Of a stretch of 64,000 bases of DNA, positions 1 to 9,080 are shown piece by piece (position 1 is the stretch's first letter; each line of letters begins with the position of its first letter). The translations under genes were made by a program, and so were the position numbers. Location: contig JACVCO010000003.1 of the NCBI GenBank assembly GCA_016741995.1, positions 62,001 through 126,000 on the forward strand. The letters run 5' to 3'. Under the pieces are notes generated by a model, which worked only from the letters and a program-made list of their open reading frames with translations, was not told where the DNA came from and searched no databases. The DNA is from Hydrogenophaga sp. GTDB lineage: Bacteria; Pseudomonadota; Gammaproteobacteria; Burkholderiales; Burkholderiaceae_C.

Positions 1-1344
1 GCGGTTCTGCTGCAACGCCAGCCGCGTCTGTGCTTCGGCCTGCTGCGCGGCAAACAGCGAACGCTGCGCGTCCAGCACATCCAGGAAGCTCGCCACACCG
101 CTGCGGTAGCGCAGGTCGGCCAGGCGCAGGCGCTCGGTCTCGGCCGTCACCTGGTCGCGCTGGGCCTGCCACTGCCCGGCCAGCGTGGCGCGGCCCGCCA
201 GCGCATCGGCCACTTCGCGGAACGCGGTCTGGATGGCTTTCTCGTACTGCGCGACCGCGATGTCGCGGCCGGCCTCGGCGGACTGCAGGCCCGCGCGGTT
301 GCGCCCGGCGTCGAAGATGGGCAGCAGCGCCTGCGGGTTGAGCGTGAAGCCCCAGGAGCCATCGCGGAACAGGCCCGAGAGATCGTTGCTGGCCGTGCCC
401 ACGCTGGCGGTGAGCGAAATGCGCGGGAAGAAAGCCGCGCGCGCCGCGCCGATGTTGGCGTTGGCCGCAATGAGCGTCTGCTCGGCCTGGCGGATGTCGG
501 CGCGCCGGGTGAGCAGTTCCGACGGCAGGCCCGCAGGCACGTCGGCCAGCACGGCGGCGTCGGCCTCGGCGACCTGCAGCAGCTCGGCGGGCACCGAGTC
601 GCCCACCAGCAGGCTCAGTGCGTTCACGTCGAGTGCGCGAGCGCGTTGTTGCTGCGCGTAGGCCGCGCGCGCGGTGGCCTCCAGCGATTCGGCCTGACGC
701 AGATCGAGCGCGGACGTGGCGCCGTTCTCAAAGCGCAGCCGGGTCAGGCGCAGCGAATCCTCGCGCGTGGCCAGCGTCTGGCGCGTGATCGCCAGCAGCG
801 ACTCGTTGGCCTGCAGGCTGAGCCAGGTGCTCGCCACCGCCGAGACCAGGCTGGTCTGAGCCGCGTTGCGCGCCTGCTCGCTGGCCAGGTATTCGGCCAG
901 TGCCGCCTCCTTGAGTGCGCCGAGGCGGTTGAAGAAATCGATCTCCCAGGCGCTGACGGCCAGGCCCACGCTGTAGGTGCTCTGGATGCCGCCGCTGCCA
1001 TTGGGCTGCCGGTTGCCGGTGGCGGCGGCGTTGATGGTGGGGAACTGGTTGGCGCGCTGGATCTGGTACTGCGCGCGCACGCGTTCGATGTTGAGCGTGG
1101 CCACGCGCAGGTCGCGGTTGTTGGCCAGCGCGCGCTCGATCAGCGTGCGCAGTTGCGCGTTCTGCACGAACGCATGCCACGCGGTGTCGGCGGCGCTGCG
1201 CTCGCCCGGCGTGCCGGCTTCGGTGGCCGGGTAGCTCGCGGGCACGGGCGCCGCGGGGCGCTCGTAGGTGGGGATCAGCGAGCAGCCGGCCAGCAGCAGG
1301 GCCGCCACCAGTGGGCTCAGGCGGACGGTGAGATCACGATTCAT
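1..1344 (-). CDS. RND efflux outer-membrane factor lipoprotein (NodT/OprM family), partial
   Basis: The gene reads from an ATG at 1344 and runs off the left edge after about 448 codons, so the last few tens of residues are missing (family length about 470-500). It starts with a lipoprotein signal ending in a lipobox (L-A-G-C, Cys21), followed by two TolC-like outer-membrane efflux repeats. OprM-type proteins form the trimeric barrel and periplasmic channel of tripartite pumps. The start overlaps the 3' end of the RND permease gene by 11 bp, so it is the third gene of the operon adaptor-permease-channel. The drug spectrum cannot be told from sequence. Confidence 0.93.
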   Translation of the reverse strand, partial: MNRDLTVRLSPLVAALLLAGCSLIPTYERPAAPVPASYPATEAGTPGERSAADTAWHAFVQNAQLRTLIERALANNRDLRVATLNIERVRAQYQIQRANQFPTINAAATGNRQPNGSGGIQSTYSVGLAVSAWEIDFFNRLGALKEAALAEYLASEQARNAAQTSLVSAVASTWLSLQANESLLAITRQTLATREDSLRLTRLRFENGATSALDLRQAESLEATARAAYAQQQRARALDVNALSLLVGDSVPAELLQVAEADAAVLADVPAGLPSELLTRRADIRQAEQTLIAANANIGAARAAFFPRISLTASVGTASNDLSGLFRDGSWGFTLNPQALLPIFDAGRNRAGLQSAEAGRDIAVAQYEKAIQTAFREVADALAGRATLAGQWQAQRDQVTAETERLRLADLRYRSGVASFLDVLDAQRSLFAAQQAEAQTRLALQQNR

Positions 1345-4300
1345 CGTTGTCGACTCCATGCGCGCGGGCGCTTTCGCGATCGCGCTGGTGCTGGCGCTCG
1401 CTGCCTTTGAACAGGCGCCGCACCACGGCAAAGAACAGGGGCACGAAGATGACGGCGAGCACGGTGCCGGTGAGCATGCCGCCGATCACGCCGGTACCGA
1501 TGGCGCGCTGGCTCGCCGAGCCCGCACCCGAAGCGATGGCCAGCGGTACCACGCCAAGCGAGAAGGCCATCGAGGTCATGACGATCGGCCTGAACCGCAA
1601 CCGCGCCGCGGCCAGCGCCGCTTCGATCGCGCTCTTGCCCTGCGCCTGCACGTCCTTCGCGAACTCGATGATCAGGATCGCGTTCTTGGCTGATAGACCG
1701 ATGATGGTGATGAGGCCCACCTGGAAGTACACGTCGTTCTCGTAGCCCCGCAGCAAAGTGGCCAGCAGCACGCCAAGCACGCCCAGCGGCACCACCAGGA
1801 TCACCGACAGCGGAATGGTCCAGCTCTCGTACAGCGCGGCCAGGCACAGGAACACCGCCAGGATGGCGAAGCCGTAGAGGATGAGCGCCTGCGAGCCCGC
1901 GAGTTTTTCCTCGCGCGAGGTGCCCGTCCATTCGTAGCCGAAGCCCTGCGGCAGTTGCGCCGCCAGCCGCTCCATCTCGGCCATCGCGTCGCCCGTGCTG
2001 GAGCCCGGTGCCGCGGCACCGCTGATGCGGATGGCCGGGTAGCCGTTGTAGCGCACGGTCTGCATCGGGCCTGTGACCCACTTGGTGGTGGTGAAGGCCG
2101 ACAGCGGCACCGCCTGCCCGCGGTTGTTCACCACGTTGAGTTCGAGCAGGTCGTTGGGCTGCATGCGCGCGGGCGCATCGGCCTGCACGATGACGCGCTG
2201 CAGGCGGCCGCTGTTCGGGAAGTCGTTGATGTAGCTGGAGCCGAGCGCCGTGCCAATGGCGCTGTTGATGGCATCGAAGCCCACACCCAACGCCTGCGCG
2301 CGATCGCGGTCGATGTCGAGCTGCAACTGCGGCGCGTCTTCCAGGCCATCGGGGCGCACCTGGGCCAGCACCGGGCTCTTCGCCGCCAGTTGCAGCAGTT
2401 GCCCGCGGGCCTGCAGCAAGGCGTCGCGGCCCAGGCCCGCGCGGTCCTGCAGGCGGAAGCTGAAGCCCGATGAGGTGCCCAGCTCGGGGATCGGCGGCGG
2501 GCTCAAGGGGAAGATGAACGCGTCGCGAATGCCCATGAGCGCACCGAAAGCACGCCCGGCGATGGCTTGCGCCGAGCTCGCGGGGTCGTGCCGCTCGGCC
2601 CAGTCCTTGAGCGTGACGAAGGCGAGCGCGGCGTTCTGGCCCTGGCCCGAGAAGCTGAAGCCCAGCACGCTGACCATGCTCTGCACCTCGGGTTGCTTGA
2701 GCACGAAGTCTTCCACCTGCTGCATGACGGCCAGCGTGCGCTCCTGCGTGGCGCCCGGGGGCAACTGCACGTTCACGAGCATGGTGCCCTGGTCTTCCTG
2801 CGGCAGGAAGGAGGTGGGCAGGCTGCGGTACACCCAAGCGGCGGCCAGGCCGATCGCCAGGTAGACGATGAGCATGCGGCCGGCGCGCGGCAGCAGCGCA
2901 CCCACCAGACCGGTGTAGCCGTTGGTGAGGCGCGCGAAGCTGCGGTTGAACCAGCCGAAGAAGCCTTTCTTCTCGACGTGATGGCCCTTGACCACGGGCT
3001 TGAGCAGCGTGGCGCACAGCGCCGGCGTGAGCGACAGCGCCATGAAGGCCGAGAACGCGATGGACACGCCCATCACGGCCGCGAACTGGCGGTAGATGTT
3101 GCCGATGGAGCCGGCAAAGAAGGCCAGCGGCACGAACACGGCGATCAGCACCACGGTCACGCCGATGATGGCCCCCGAGATCTGGCTCATGGCCTTGCGT
3201 GTGGCCTGCAAGGGTGGCAAGCCCTCCTCGCTCATGATGCGTTCGACGTTCTCCACCACCACGATGGCGTCGTCCACCACGATGCCGATCACCAGCACCA
3301 TGCCGAACATGGTGAGCACGTTGATCGAGAAGCCCATGGCCAGCAGCGTGGCAAAGGTGCCCAGCAAGGCCACCGGCACCACGATGGTGGGAATGACCGT
3401 GTAGCGGAAGTTCTGCAGGAACAGGAACATCACCAGGAACACCAGTCCCACGGCTTCCAGCAGCGTCACCGCCACCTGCTGAATCGAGATCTTCACGAAG
3501 CGCGAGCTGTCGTACGGAATGACCCAGCTCATGCCCTCCGGGAAGAAGCGTTCGAGCTCGGTGAGGCGCGCGCGCACCGCGTCGGCCGTGGCCAGCGCGT
3601 TGCCGCTGGGCGAGAGCTGCACGCCGATGCCGGTGGACGGCTTGCCGTTCAGGCGCGCCGAGGTGGCGTAGGCCTGGGCGCCGAGCTCGATGCGCGCGAC
3701 GTCCTTCAGGCGCACCGTGGCGCCGCTCGGGTCGGCCCGCAGCACGATGTTGCCGAACTGCTCCACCGAAGCGAGCTGCCCGTTGACCACCACCGTGGCC
3801 GATATGCCCTGCCCCGCCACGTTGGGCAGCGCGCCGATCTCGCCAGCCGAGACCTGGGCGTTCTGCGCGCGGATGGCCGCGCTCACGTCGGCCGCGCTCA
3901 GGTTGAAGCCCAGCAATTTCGACGGATCGATCCAGATGCGCATGGCGCGCTCGGTGCCGAACAGCTGGGCCTGGCCCACGCCGGGCACGCGCTGCAGTTC
4001 GGGCAGCACGCTGCGCATGGCGTAGTCGCCCAGCGCCACCGGGTCCCACTTCGGGTCATCGCTGGTGAGGATGGTGAACAGCAGGAAGTTGCTGCGCGAC
4101 TTGTCCACCCGCACGCCCTGCTGCGTCACGGCCGCAGGCAGGCGCGGCGAGGCGCGCGAGAGCCGGTTCTGCACGTCCACCTGCGCCAGATCGGCGTTGG
4201 TGCCGGGCTGGAAGCTCAGCGTGATCGAGCCGGTGCCGTTGGCCTGCGCCACCGACTCCATGTAGATCAGGCCGGGCGATCCATTCATCTCCTGCTCGAT

Positions 4301-4492
4301 GACGGAGAGCACGGAGTCTTCCAGCGTCTTGGCCGACGCGCCGGGGTAGGTGGCGTTGATGACGATCGATGGCGGGGCCACCGGCGGGTACTGCGCGATC
4401 GGCAGCTGGGTGATGGACACCGCGCCCATCACCATGATGAAGAGCGCGATCACCCACGCGAAGATCGGGCGATCAATGAAAAACCGTGCCAT
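1334..4492 (-). CDS. RND multidrug efflux permease (AcrB/MexB, HAE1 family)
   Basis: 1052 residues, the normal size for inner-membrane HAE1 pumps. The N-terminus (MARFFIDRPIFAWVIALFI) is the classical start with transmembrane helix 1. The paired Asp of the proton relay is present in helix 4 (VVDDAIVVVENV, about residue 407) and the Lys partner in helix 10 (SAKNAILIIEFAKD). Two large periplasmic loops follow TM1 and TM7. It works with the adaptor 13 bp upstream and the outer-membrane factor overlapping its end. The family exports hydrophobic drugs, dyes, bile-salt-like compounds and solvents by proton antiport. Confidence 0.97.
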   Translation of the reverse strand: MARFFIDRPIFAWVIALFIMVMGAVSITQLPIAQYPPVAPPSIVINATYPGASAKTLEDSVLSVIEQEMNGSPGLIYMESVAQANGTGSITLSFQPGTNADLAQVDVQNRLSRASPRLPAAVTQQGVRVDKSRSNFLLFTILTSDDPKWDPVALGDYAMRSVLPELQRVPGVGQAQLFGTERAMRIWIDPSKLLGFNLSAADVSAAIRAQNAQVSAGEIGALPNVAGQGISATVVVNGQLASVEQFGNIVLRADPSGATVRLKDVARIELGAQAYATSARLNGKPSTGIGVQLSPSGNALATADAVRARLTELERFFPEGMSWVIPYDSSRFVKISIQQVAVTLLEAVGLVFLVMFLFLQNFRYTVIPTIVVPVALLGTFATLLAMGFSINVLTMFGMVLVIGIVVDDAIVVVENVERIMSEEGLPPLQATRKAMSQISGAIIGVTVVLIAVFVPLAFFAGSIGNIYRQFAAVMGVSIAFSAFMALSLTPALCATLLKPVVKGHHVEKKGFFGWFNRSFARLTNGYTGLVGALLPRAGRMLIVYLAIGLAAAWVYRSLPTSFLPQEDQGTMLVNVQLPPGATQERTLAVMQQVEDFVLKQPEVQSMVSVLGFSFSGQGQNAALAFVTLKDWAERHDPASSAQAIAGRAFGALMGIRDAFIFPLSPPPIPELGTSSGFSFRLQDRAGLGRDALLQARGQLLQLAAKSPVLAQVRPDGLEDAPQLQLDIDRDRAQALGVGFDAINSAIGTALGSSYINDFPNSGRLQRVIVQADAPARMQPNDLLELNVVNNRGQAVPLSAFTTTKWVTGPMQTVRYNGYPAIRISGAAAPGSSTGDAMAEMERLAAQLPQGFGYEWTGTSREEKLAGSQALILYGFAILAVFLCLAALYESWTIPLSVILVVPLGVLGVLLATLLRGYENDVYFQVGLITIIGLSAKNAILIIEFAKDVQAQGKSAIEAALAAARLRFRPIVMTSMAFSLGVVPLAIASGAGSASQRAIGTGVIGGMLTGTVLAVIFVPLFFAVVRRLFKGSERQHQRDRESARAHGVDNDES

Positions 4493-4505
4493 GTGCGCTC
4501 GCCCC

Positions 4506-5699
4506 TCAGCTCGACTTCACCGCGGGCGCGGCGCTACCGGGCCTCTGCCACGGCACGGGTTTCACCGGTGCGCCGGGCTGCATCTTCTGGAAGCCGTCGA
4601 CCACCACCTGCTCGCCGGGCTTGAGGCCGTCGAGCACCACCCATTGCGCGTTCTGTTCGCCGCCGAGCGTGATGGTGCGCGTGGCCACCTTGCCCTCGCC
4701 GTCCACCACCATCACCGTGTCGCCCTGCGCGCTGCGCGTGACGGCCTGTTGCGGCAACAGCACCGCGTTGCTCGCGGTGGCCTGCTCGATGCGGACCCGC
4801 ACATACAACCCCGGCAGCAACTGGCCATCGGGGTTCGGAATCTCGGCGCGCAGCGTCACCTGGCCGGTCGTGCTGTCCACCGTGAGATCGGAGAACAGCA
4901 GGCGCCCATCGCGGCGGTAGACGCTGCCGTCTTCCAGCACCACGCTCACCTTGGCCACACCGTCGCCCGAACCCTTGAGCCGGCCCGATTCGAACGCGCG
5001 GCGCAGGCGATAGACCTCACCCACCGACTGCGTGAAGTTCACGTACATCGGGTTGATCTGCTGGATCACGGCCAACTGGGTGGCTTCGCCCTGCCCCACC
5101 AGCGCGCCCTCGGTCACCAGCGCGCGGCCAATGCGGCCCGAGATCGGCGCCGTGACGTTGGCATAGCCCACGTTGATTTCCGCCGTGCGCACCGCTGCGC
5201 GGCCCGCGGCCACGTCGGCCTCGGCCTGCTTCTGCGCCGCTTGTGCGTTGGCAAATTCCTGTTGGCTGACGGCGTTTTCCTTCACCAGCGGCGCATAGCG
5301 CTCGGCCAGCGCCCGGGCCTGCGTGAGGTTGGCTTCGGCGCGCGCCAGCGTGGCGCGTGCGCTCTGCAGCGTGGCCTGGTAGGGCGCAGAGTCGATCTGG
5401 AACAGGCGTTGCCCGGCCTTGACCTCGCTGCCTTCGCGAAACAGCCGCTGCTGCAGGATGCCGGCGGCGCGTGCGCGCACCTGCGCCACGCGAGAGGCTT
5501 CCAGGCGCCCAGGCAATTCGTTCACCAGGCCCACATCCCCGGGCTGGATGGTGACCACGCCCACCTCGGGCGGCGGTGGCGCTGCGCCCCCCGCGGCCGG
5601 CGCACTGGACTTGCCACACGCGGCAAGGGCGGCCACGGCCGCCAGAACAACAAGGGAGCGGGCCGCGAGCAAGCGCGACAGAGGAAGCGGCGAAGGCAT
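4506..5699 (-). CDS. RND efflux periplasmic adaptor lipoprotein (AcrA/MexA family)
   Basis: 397 residues from the ATG at 5699. A longer reading frame exists upstream, but this start places a textbook lipoprotein signal (lipobox L-A-A-C, Cys28) at the N-terminus. It is followed by a barrel-sandwich lipoyl half-motif, an alpha-helical hairpin (Ala/Gln-rich, about residues 100-170) and the beta-barrel and membrane-proximal domains. It links the permease to the outer-membrane channel. It is the first gene of the operon and is divergent from the TetR gene; the shared intergenic palindrome indicates repression by that protein. Confidence 0.95.
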   Translation of the reverse strand: MPSPLPLSRLLAARSLVVLAAVAALAACGKSSAPAAGGAAPPPPEVGVVTIQPGDVGLVNELPGRLEASRVAQVRARAAGILQQRLFREGSEVKAGQRLFQIDSAPYQATLQSARATLARAEANLTQARALAERYAPLVKENAVSQQEFANAQAAQKQAEADVAAGRAAVRTAEINVGYANVTAPISGRIGRALVTEGALVGQGEATQLAVIQQINPMYVNFTQSVGEVYRLRRAFESGRLKGSGDGVAKVSVVLEDGSVYRRDGRLLFSDLTVDSTTGQVTLRAEIPNPDGQLLPGLYVRVRIEQATASNAVLLPQQAVTRSAQGDTVMVVDGEGKVATRTITLGGEQNAQWVVLDGLKPGEQVVVDGFQKMQPGAPVKPVPWQRPGSAAPAVKSS

Positions 5700-5745
5700 G
5701 GGAGATAACCTCAGGGACGACTGGGCTTCGAACGAAGGCGACAAG

Positions 5746-5769
5746 TATACATACGTGAATGTATGTATA
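5746..5769. promoter_or_regulatory. AcrR-like palindromic operator
   Basis: Perfect inverted repeat TATACATAC-gtgaat-GTATGTATA (9+6+9) in the 115-bp gap between the divergent adaptor and tetR genes. The half-site TACATAC/GTATGTA is the same as in the E. coli AcrR operator as I remember it, though the spacer is shorter here. Its location fits repression of both the pump operon and the regulator. AT-rich sequence here stands out sharply from the GC-rich surroundings. Confidence 0.8.
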
Positions 5770-5814
5770 TTCCACCCCTTCGTTGAATAACCCCGCATCA
5801 AAGCAAGCCCATTC

Positions 5815-6510
5815 ATGGTCCGCCGCACCAAAACCGAAGCTCTGGAGACACGCAACCGGCTGCTCGATGCGGCCGAGCGCCTGTTCCAGACCAAGGGCGT
5901 GTCCGGCACCACGCTGGCCGACATCGCCACCGCGGCCGGGGCCACGCGCGGCGCGGTCTATCACCACTTCCGGGACAAGGCACACCTCTTCAACGCCATG
6001 ATGGAGCGCGTGACCATGCCGCTGGAGGCCTCGCTCGCCGAGGTCGGCCAGATGGCGCCGGCGAACGACGACCCGCTGCGATCCTTGCGCGACTCGATGA
6101 CGCGCGCATTGCGCCAGACCGCGCACGACGAACGCACGCGCCGCGTGTTCGAGGTGGCCACGCACAAGGTGGAATACACCGACGAGATGCAGGCCGTGCG
6201 CGACCGCCACCTGCAGGTGCGCAACGAGTGCATGGCCATGACACGCGCCGCCTTGCGCGAAGCGGTGCAACGCCAGGGCGTGACGCTGACCGTGCCACTG
6301 GCCACCGCCGCGCTGGGCCTGCACGTGATGGTGGACGGGCTGATCCAGAACTGGCTGCTCGACCCGCAGGCCTTCGACCTGGTGCGCAGCGGGCGCCAGA
6401 CCATGGACACCTACCTGCACGGCCTGGGCTTTCGCCTGCCGGCCACCACGCGCGCGCGGCCCACATCTCGGGCGAGCACCCGGACCCGGGCGCAGGCCGT
6501 CGCCGCGTAA
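5815..6510 (+). CDS. TetR/AcrR-family transcriptional repressor of the RND pump
   Basis: 231 residues. The N-terminal TetR helix-turn-helix domain is clear (residues about 14-60, with T-L-A-D-I-A followed by GAVYHHFRDK). The C-terminal ligand-binding half resembles AcrR/TtgR/MexZ-type regulators, including the MERVTMPLEA stretch after the HTH. It is divergent from the efflux operon, with a perfect palindrome between them. The expected role is ligand-relieved repression of the pump and of itself. The last ~20 residues are Arg/Thr-rich and probably disordered. Confidence 0.93.
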   Translation: MVRRTKTEALETRNRLLDAAERLFQTKGVSGTTLADIATAAGATRGAVYHHFRDKAHLFNAMMERVTMPLEASLAEVGQMAPANDDPLRSLRDSMTRALRQTAHDERTRRVFEVATHKVEYTDEMQAVRDRHLQVRNECMAMTRAALREAVQRQGVTLTVPLATAALGLHVMVDGLIQNWLLDPQAFDLVRSGRQTMDTYLHGLGFRLPATTRARPTSRASTRTRAQAVAA

Positions 6511-6527
6511 AACGGAGCAAGGCCCCT

Positions 6528-7709
6528 TCAGAAGCGCGAGCGTTCGGGCGGCTGGGCCGCCACCGGGCGCAGGCGCCAGGCCATGGGCGAGGCCGAGCCC
6601 ACCACCGCCCCCACCGCCCAGAACACGAAGGCCACGCCCACCGCGGCCCCGGCCGAGCCGAACAGCAGCGGCATGGCCACGCTGGAGCCGTTGATGGCCA
6701 TGGCGCGCAGGCCCAGGGCCTCGCCATGGCGGTGCGGCGGTGTCATCTGGTGCAGCATGCTCATGATCATGGGCTGCACCGAACCCAGCGCGAAACCGAG
6801 CAGCACCGACAGGCCCGCCATGGTCCAAGCGGTGTGCGCGAAGGGGTACAGCCCGAACAGCAGCGCCGTGGCCGCCATGGCGCTGGCGATCACCGCCGAT
6901 TCGCGCAGGCGCGAGGCGATCCACGGCATCAACAGGCGGATCGCGGTGGCGGCCAGCGCGAAGCCACCGAGGATGGCGCCGATCGCCGTGGCGCTCAGGC
7001 CGCGCTCGTGGCCGATCACCGGCACCAGGAAGGTGTGCACGTCCCAGCACGAGGACAGCATCCAGTTCAGCGCCATCAGGCGGCGGAAATCCGGTTGCCG
7101 CAGCAAGTCCCATGAGGATCGGCGCCCCGCGTCGGCTGGCCGTTCCTCGCGCGGCAGTTCCTGCGTGAGCCGCACCCAGTGCCAGGCCAGCCACGGCAGC
7201 AGGGCCAGCAGCAGGTAGGCCCAGCGAAAGCCCGCAAAGTCGATCAGCAGCCCCGCCAGCAAGGGGCCGAGGAAATTGGAGATCGACGGGCCCACGGCCA
7301 TCCAGCTGAACACCTGGCGCAGTTCGGTGGCGTCGTGCGCGAGCCGGCCCACGTGCCGCTGCAGCGCGATCATCGCGATGCCACTGGCCGCCCCGCAGGC
7401 GGTGGCCGAAATGCACAGCACCCAGAAGGCGGGCCAGGCCACGGCCAGCAAGGCGCCCACACTCGCCGTGACCACCGCCACCCGCACCGGGTGGCGCAGG
7501 CCGTGCCGGTCGGCAAAGCGGCCGGCCGGCAACGCGAGCACCGCCGGCGAGACCGCGAACAGCGCCAGCAACACACCGACCGCCAACGCGCTGTACCCCT
7601 CGCGCAGCGCCATCAGCGGCGCGGCCATGCGAAAGCCCGTCATGCAGGCGTGCACGCAGATCTGCGAGGCGATCAATCGCGCGAGATCAACGCGCAGGCG
7701 GGGGTTCAA
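6528..7709 (-). CDS. MFS transporter
   Basis: 393 residues with about 12 hydrophobic segments and the MFS loop-2/3 signature (PAGRFADRHGLRHPVRV). The first membrane helix needs residues upstream of the first ATG, so I choose a TTG at 7709 that overlaps the TGA stop of rmuC (TTGA). Substrate unknown; the family includes drug and sugar-phosphate exporters. It is the last gene of the long minus-strand run and converges on tetR with 17 bp between stops. Confidence 0.88.
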   Translation of the reverse strand: MNPRLRVDLARLIASQICVHACMTGFRMAAPLMALREGYSALAVGVLLALFAVSPAVLALPAGRFADRHGLRHPVRVAVVTASVGALLAVAWPAFWVLCISATACGAASGIAMIALQRHVGRLAHDATELRQVFSWMAVGPSISNFLGPLLAGLLIDFAGFRWAYLLLALLPWLAWHWVRLTQELPREERPADAGRRSSWDLLRQPDFRRLMALNWMLSSCWDVHTFLVPVIGHERGLSATAIGAILGGFALAATAIRLLMPWIASRLRESAVIASAMAATALLFGLYPFAHTAWTMAGLSVLLGFALGSVQPMIMSMLHQMTPPHRHGEALGLRAMAINGSSVAMPLLFGSAGAAVGVAFVFWAVGAVVGSASPMAWRLRPVAAQPPERSRF

Positions 7710-9079
7710 GGGGCCTCGTTCGGGTCGTTGTCGAGCGGCAGCAGGCCGGCCGCGCGGTCCTGCGGCAAGGCCTCGACGGTCTTGAGCGCGCGGCCCATGG
7801 CGCGGCTGCGCACCTCGGCCTGGTCGAGCGTGTTGAGCACGGTCTGTGTCTGGCTCTTGACCTTGGCCAGCACGTCGCCGAACTTGGCGAACTCGGTCTT
7901 GACCGCACCGAGCACCTGCCAGACCTCGCTGCTGCGCTTTTCCAGCGCGAGCGTGCGAAAGCCCATCTGCAGCGAGTTGAGCATGGCCATGAGCGTGGTG
8001 GGCCCGGCCAGCGTGATGCGGTGTTCGCGCTGCAGCAGTTCCATCAACCCCGGGCGGCGCAGCACCTCGGCGTACAGGCCTTCGGTGGGCAGGAACAGGA
8101 TGGCGAAATCGGTGGTGTGCGGCGGCTCGAGGTACTTCTCGGCCATGGATTTCGCCTCGCGGCGGATGGCGTTCTCCAGCGCCTTGCCCGCTGCTTCGGC
8201 ACCTTCGACGTCGGCGCGTTGCTGGGCATCGAGCAAGCGCTCGTAGTCCTCGTTCGGGAACTTGGCGTCGATCGGCAGCCAGCACGGCGCGCCGTCGTCG
8301 CCGCGTCCGGGCAGGCGCACCGCAAAGTCCACCGGGTTGCGCGTGCCCGGGCGCGTGACCACCTGGGCCGCGTACTGATCGGGCGCGAACACCTGCTCCA
8401 GCAAAGCGGCCAGTTGCGCCTCGCCGAACATGCCGCGCGTCTTGACGTTGGTGAGCAGGTGCTTCAGGTCGCCCACGCCTTGTGCGAGCGTCTGCATTTC
8501 GCCCAGGCCCTTGTGCACCTGCTCCAGGCGGTCGGCCACCTGCTTGAAGCTCTCGCCCAGGCGCGCCTGCAGCGTGCTCTGCAGTTTTTCGTCGACCACG
8601 GCGCGCATCTCGTCGAGCTTGGCCGCGTTGCCCTGCTGCAGTTGCGCGAGCTGGGTGTCGAGCGTGGTGCGGATCTCGGCCAGGCGGCGCGCGTTGGCCT
8701 CGCTCATGTCCTGCAACTGGCGCGTGAGCGCGTCGCCCAGCGCACCCCGCAGTTGCACCAGTTGCTGTGCGAAGCCGTCGAGCTGGGCGTTCTGCGTGCG
8801 CGTGGTCTCGGCCGATTGCGCGGTGAGCGACTCCTGGAAGCGACTCAGGTTGTGCTGCTGCTCCTGGCGCGCGATGCGCGCGTTGTCGGCCACCTCGCGG
8901 CGCAGCTCGCCTTCGACGTGTTCCACCCGCTGGGCCACCTGTTGCATCTGCCCCAGCACCGCCTGGCGGTGGGCCAGTTCGTCGGCCCCGGGCGCGGGCC
9001 GGCGCCGCAGCAACAGGATCTGCAGCAGCACGCCGATGGCGGCCAGCACCAGCAGCGCAACGAGCAACCAGGTGTCCAT
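7706..9079 (-). CDS. rmuC: RmuC-family DNA recombination protein
   Basis: 457 residues: one N-terminal transmembrane helix, a long coiled-coil (about residues 30-190, rich in Gln/Glu/Leu), then the conserved RmuC nuclease-like domain (GMFGEAQLAALLEQ and LPIDAKFPNEDYERLL). RmuC proteins limit inversion and rearrangement at short inverted repeats; the biochemical mechanism is not well established. The ATG at 9079 is 1 bp after the dehydrogenase stop. The overlap at the 3' end with the MFS gene suggests translational coupling. Confidence 0.93.
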   Translation of the reverse strand: MDTWLLVALLVLAAIGVLLQILLLRRRPAPGADELAHRQAVLGQMQQVAQRVEHVEGELRREVADNARIARQEQQHNLSRFQESLTAQSAETTRTQNAQLDGFAQQLVQLRGALGDALTRQLQDMSEANARRLAEIRTTLDTQLAQLQQGNAAKLDEMRAVVDEKLQSTLQARLGESFKQVADRLEQVHKGLGEMQTLAQGVGDLKHLLTNVKTRGMFGEAQLAALLEQVFAPDQYAAQVVTRPGTRNPVDFAVRLPGRGDDGAPCWLPIDAKFPNEDYERLLDAQQRADVEGAEAAGKALENAIRREAKSMAEKYLEPPHTTDFAILFLPTEGLYAEVLRRPGLMELLQREHRITLAGPTTLMAMLNSLQMGFRTLALEKRSSEVWQVLGAVKTEFAKFGDVLAKVKSQTQTVLNTLDQAEVRSRAMGRALKTVEALPQDRAAGLLPLDNDPNEAP

Positions 9080-9080
9080 G

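Noticed and set aside
2567..4624. 685-codon frame on the plus strand opposite the RND permease
   Set aside because: His/Arg/Gly-rich shadow of the acrB-like gene, no motif.
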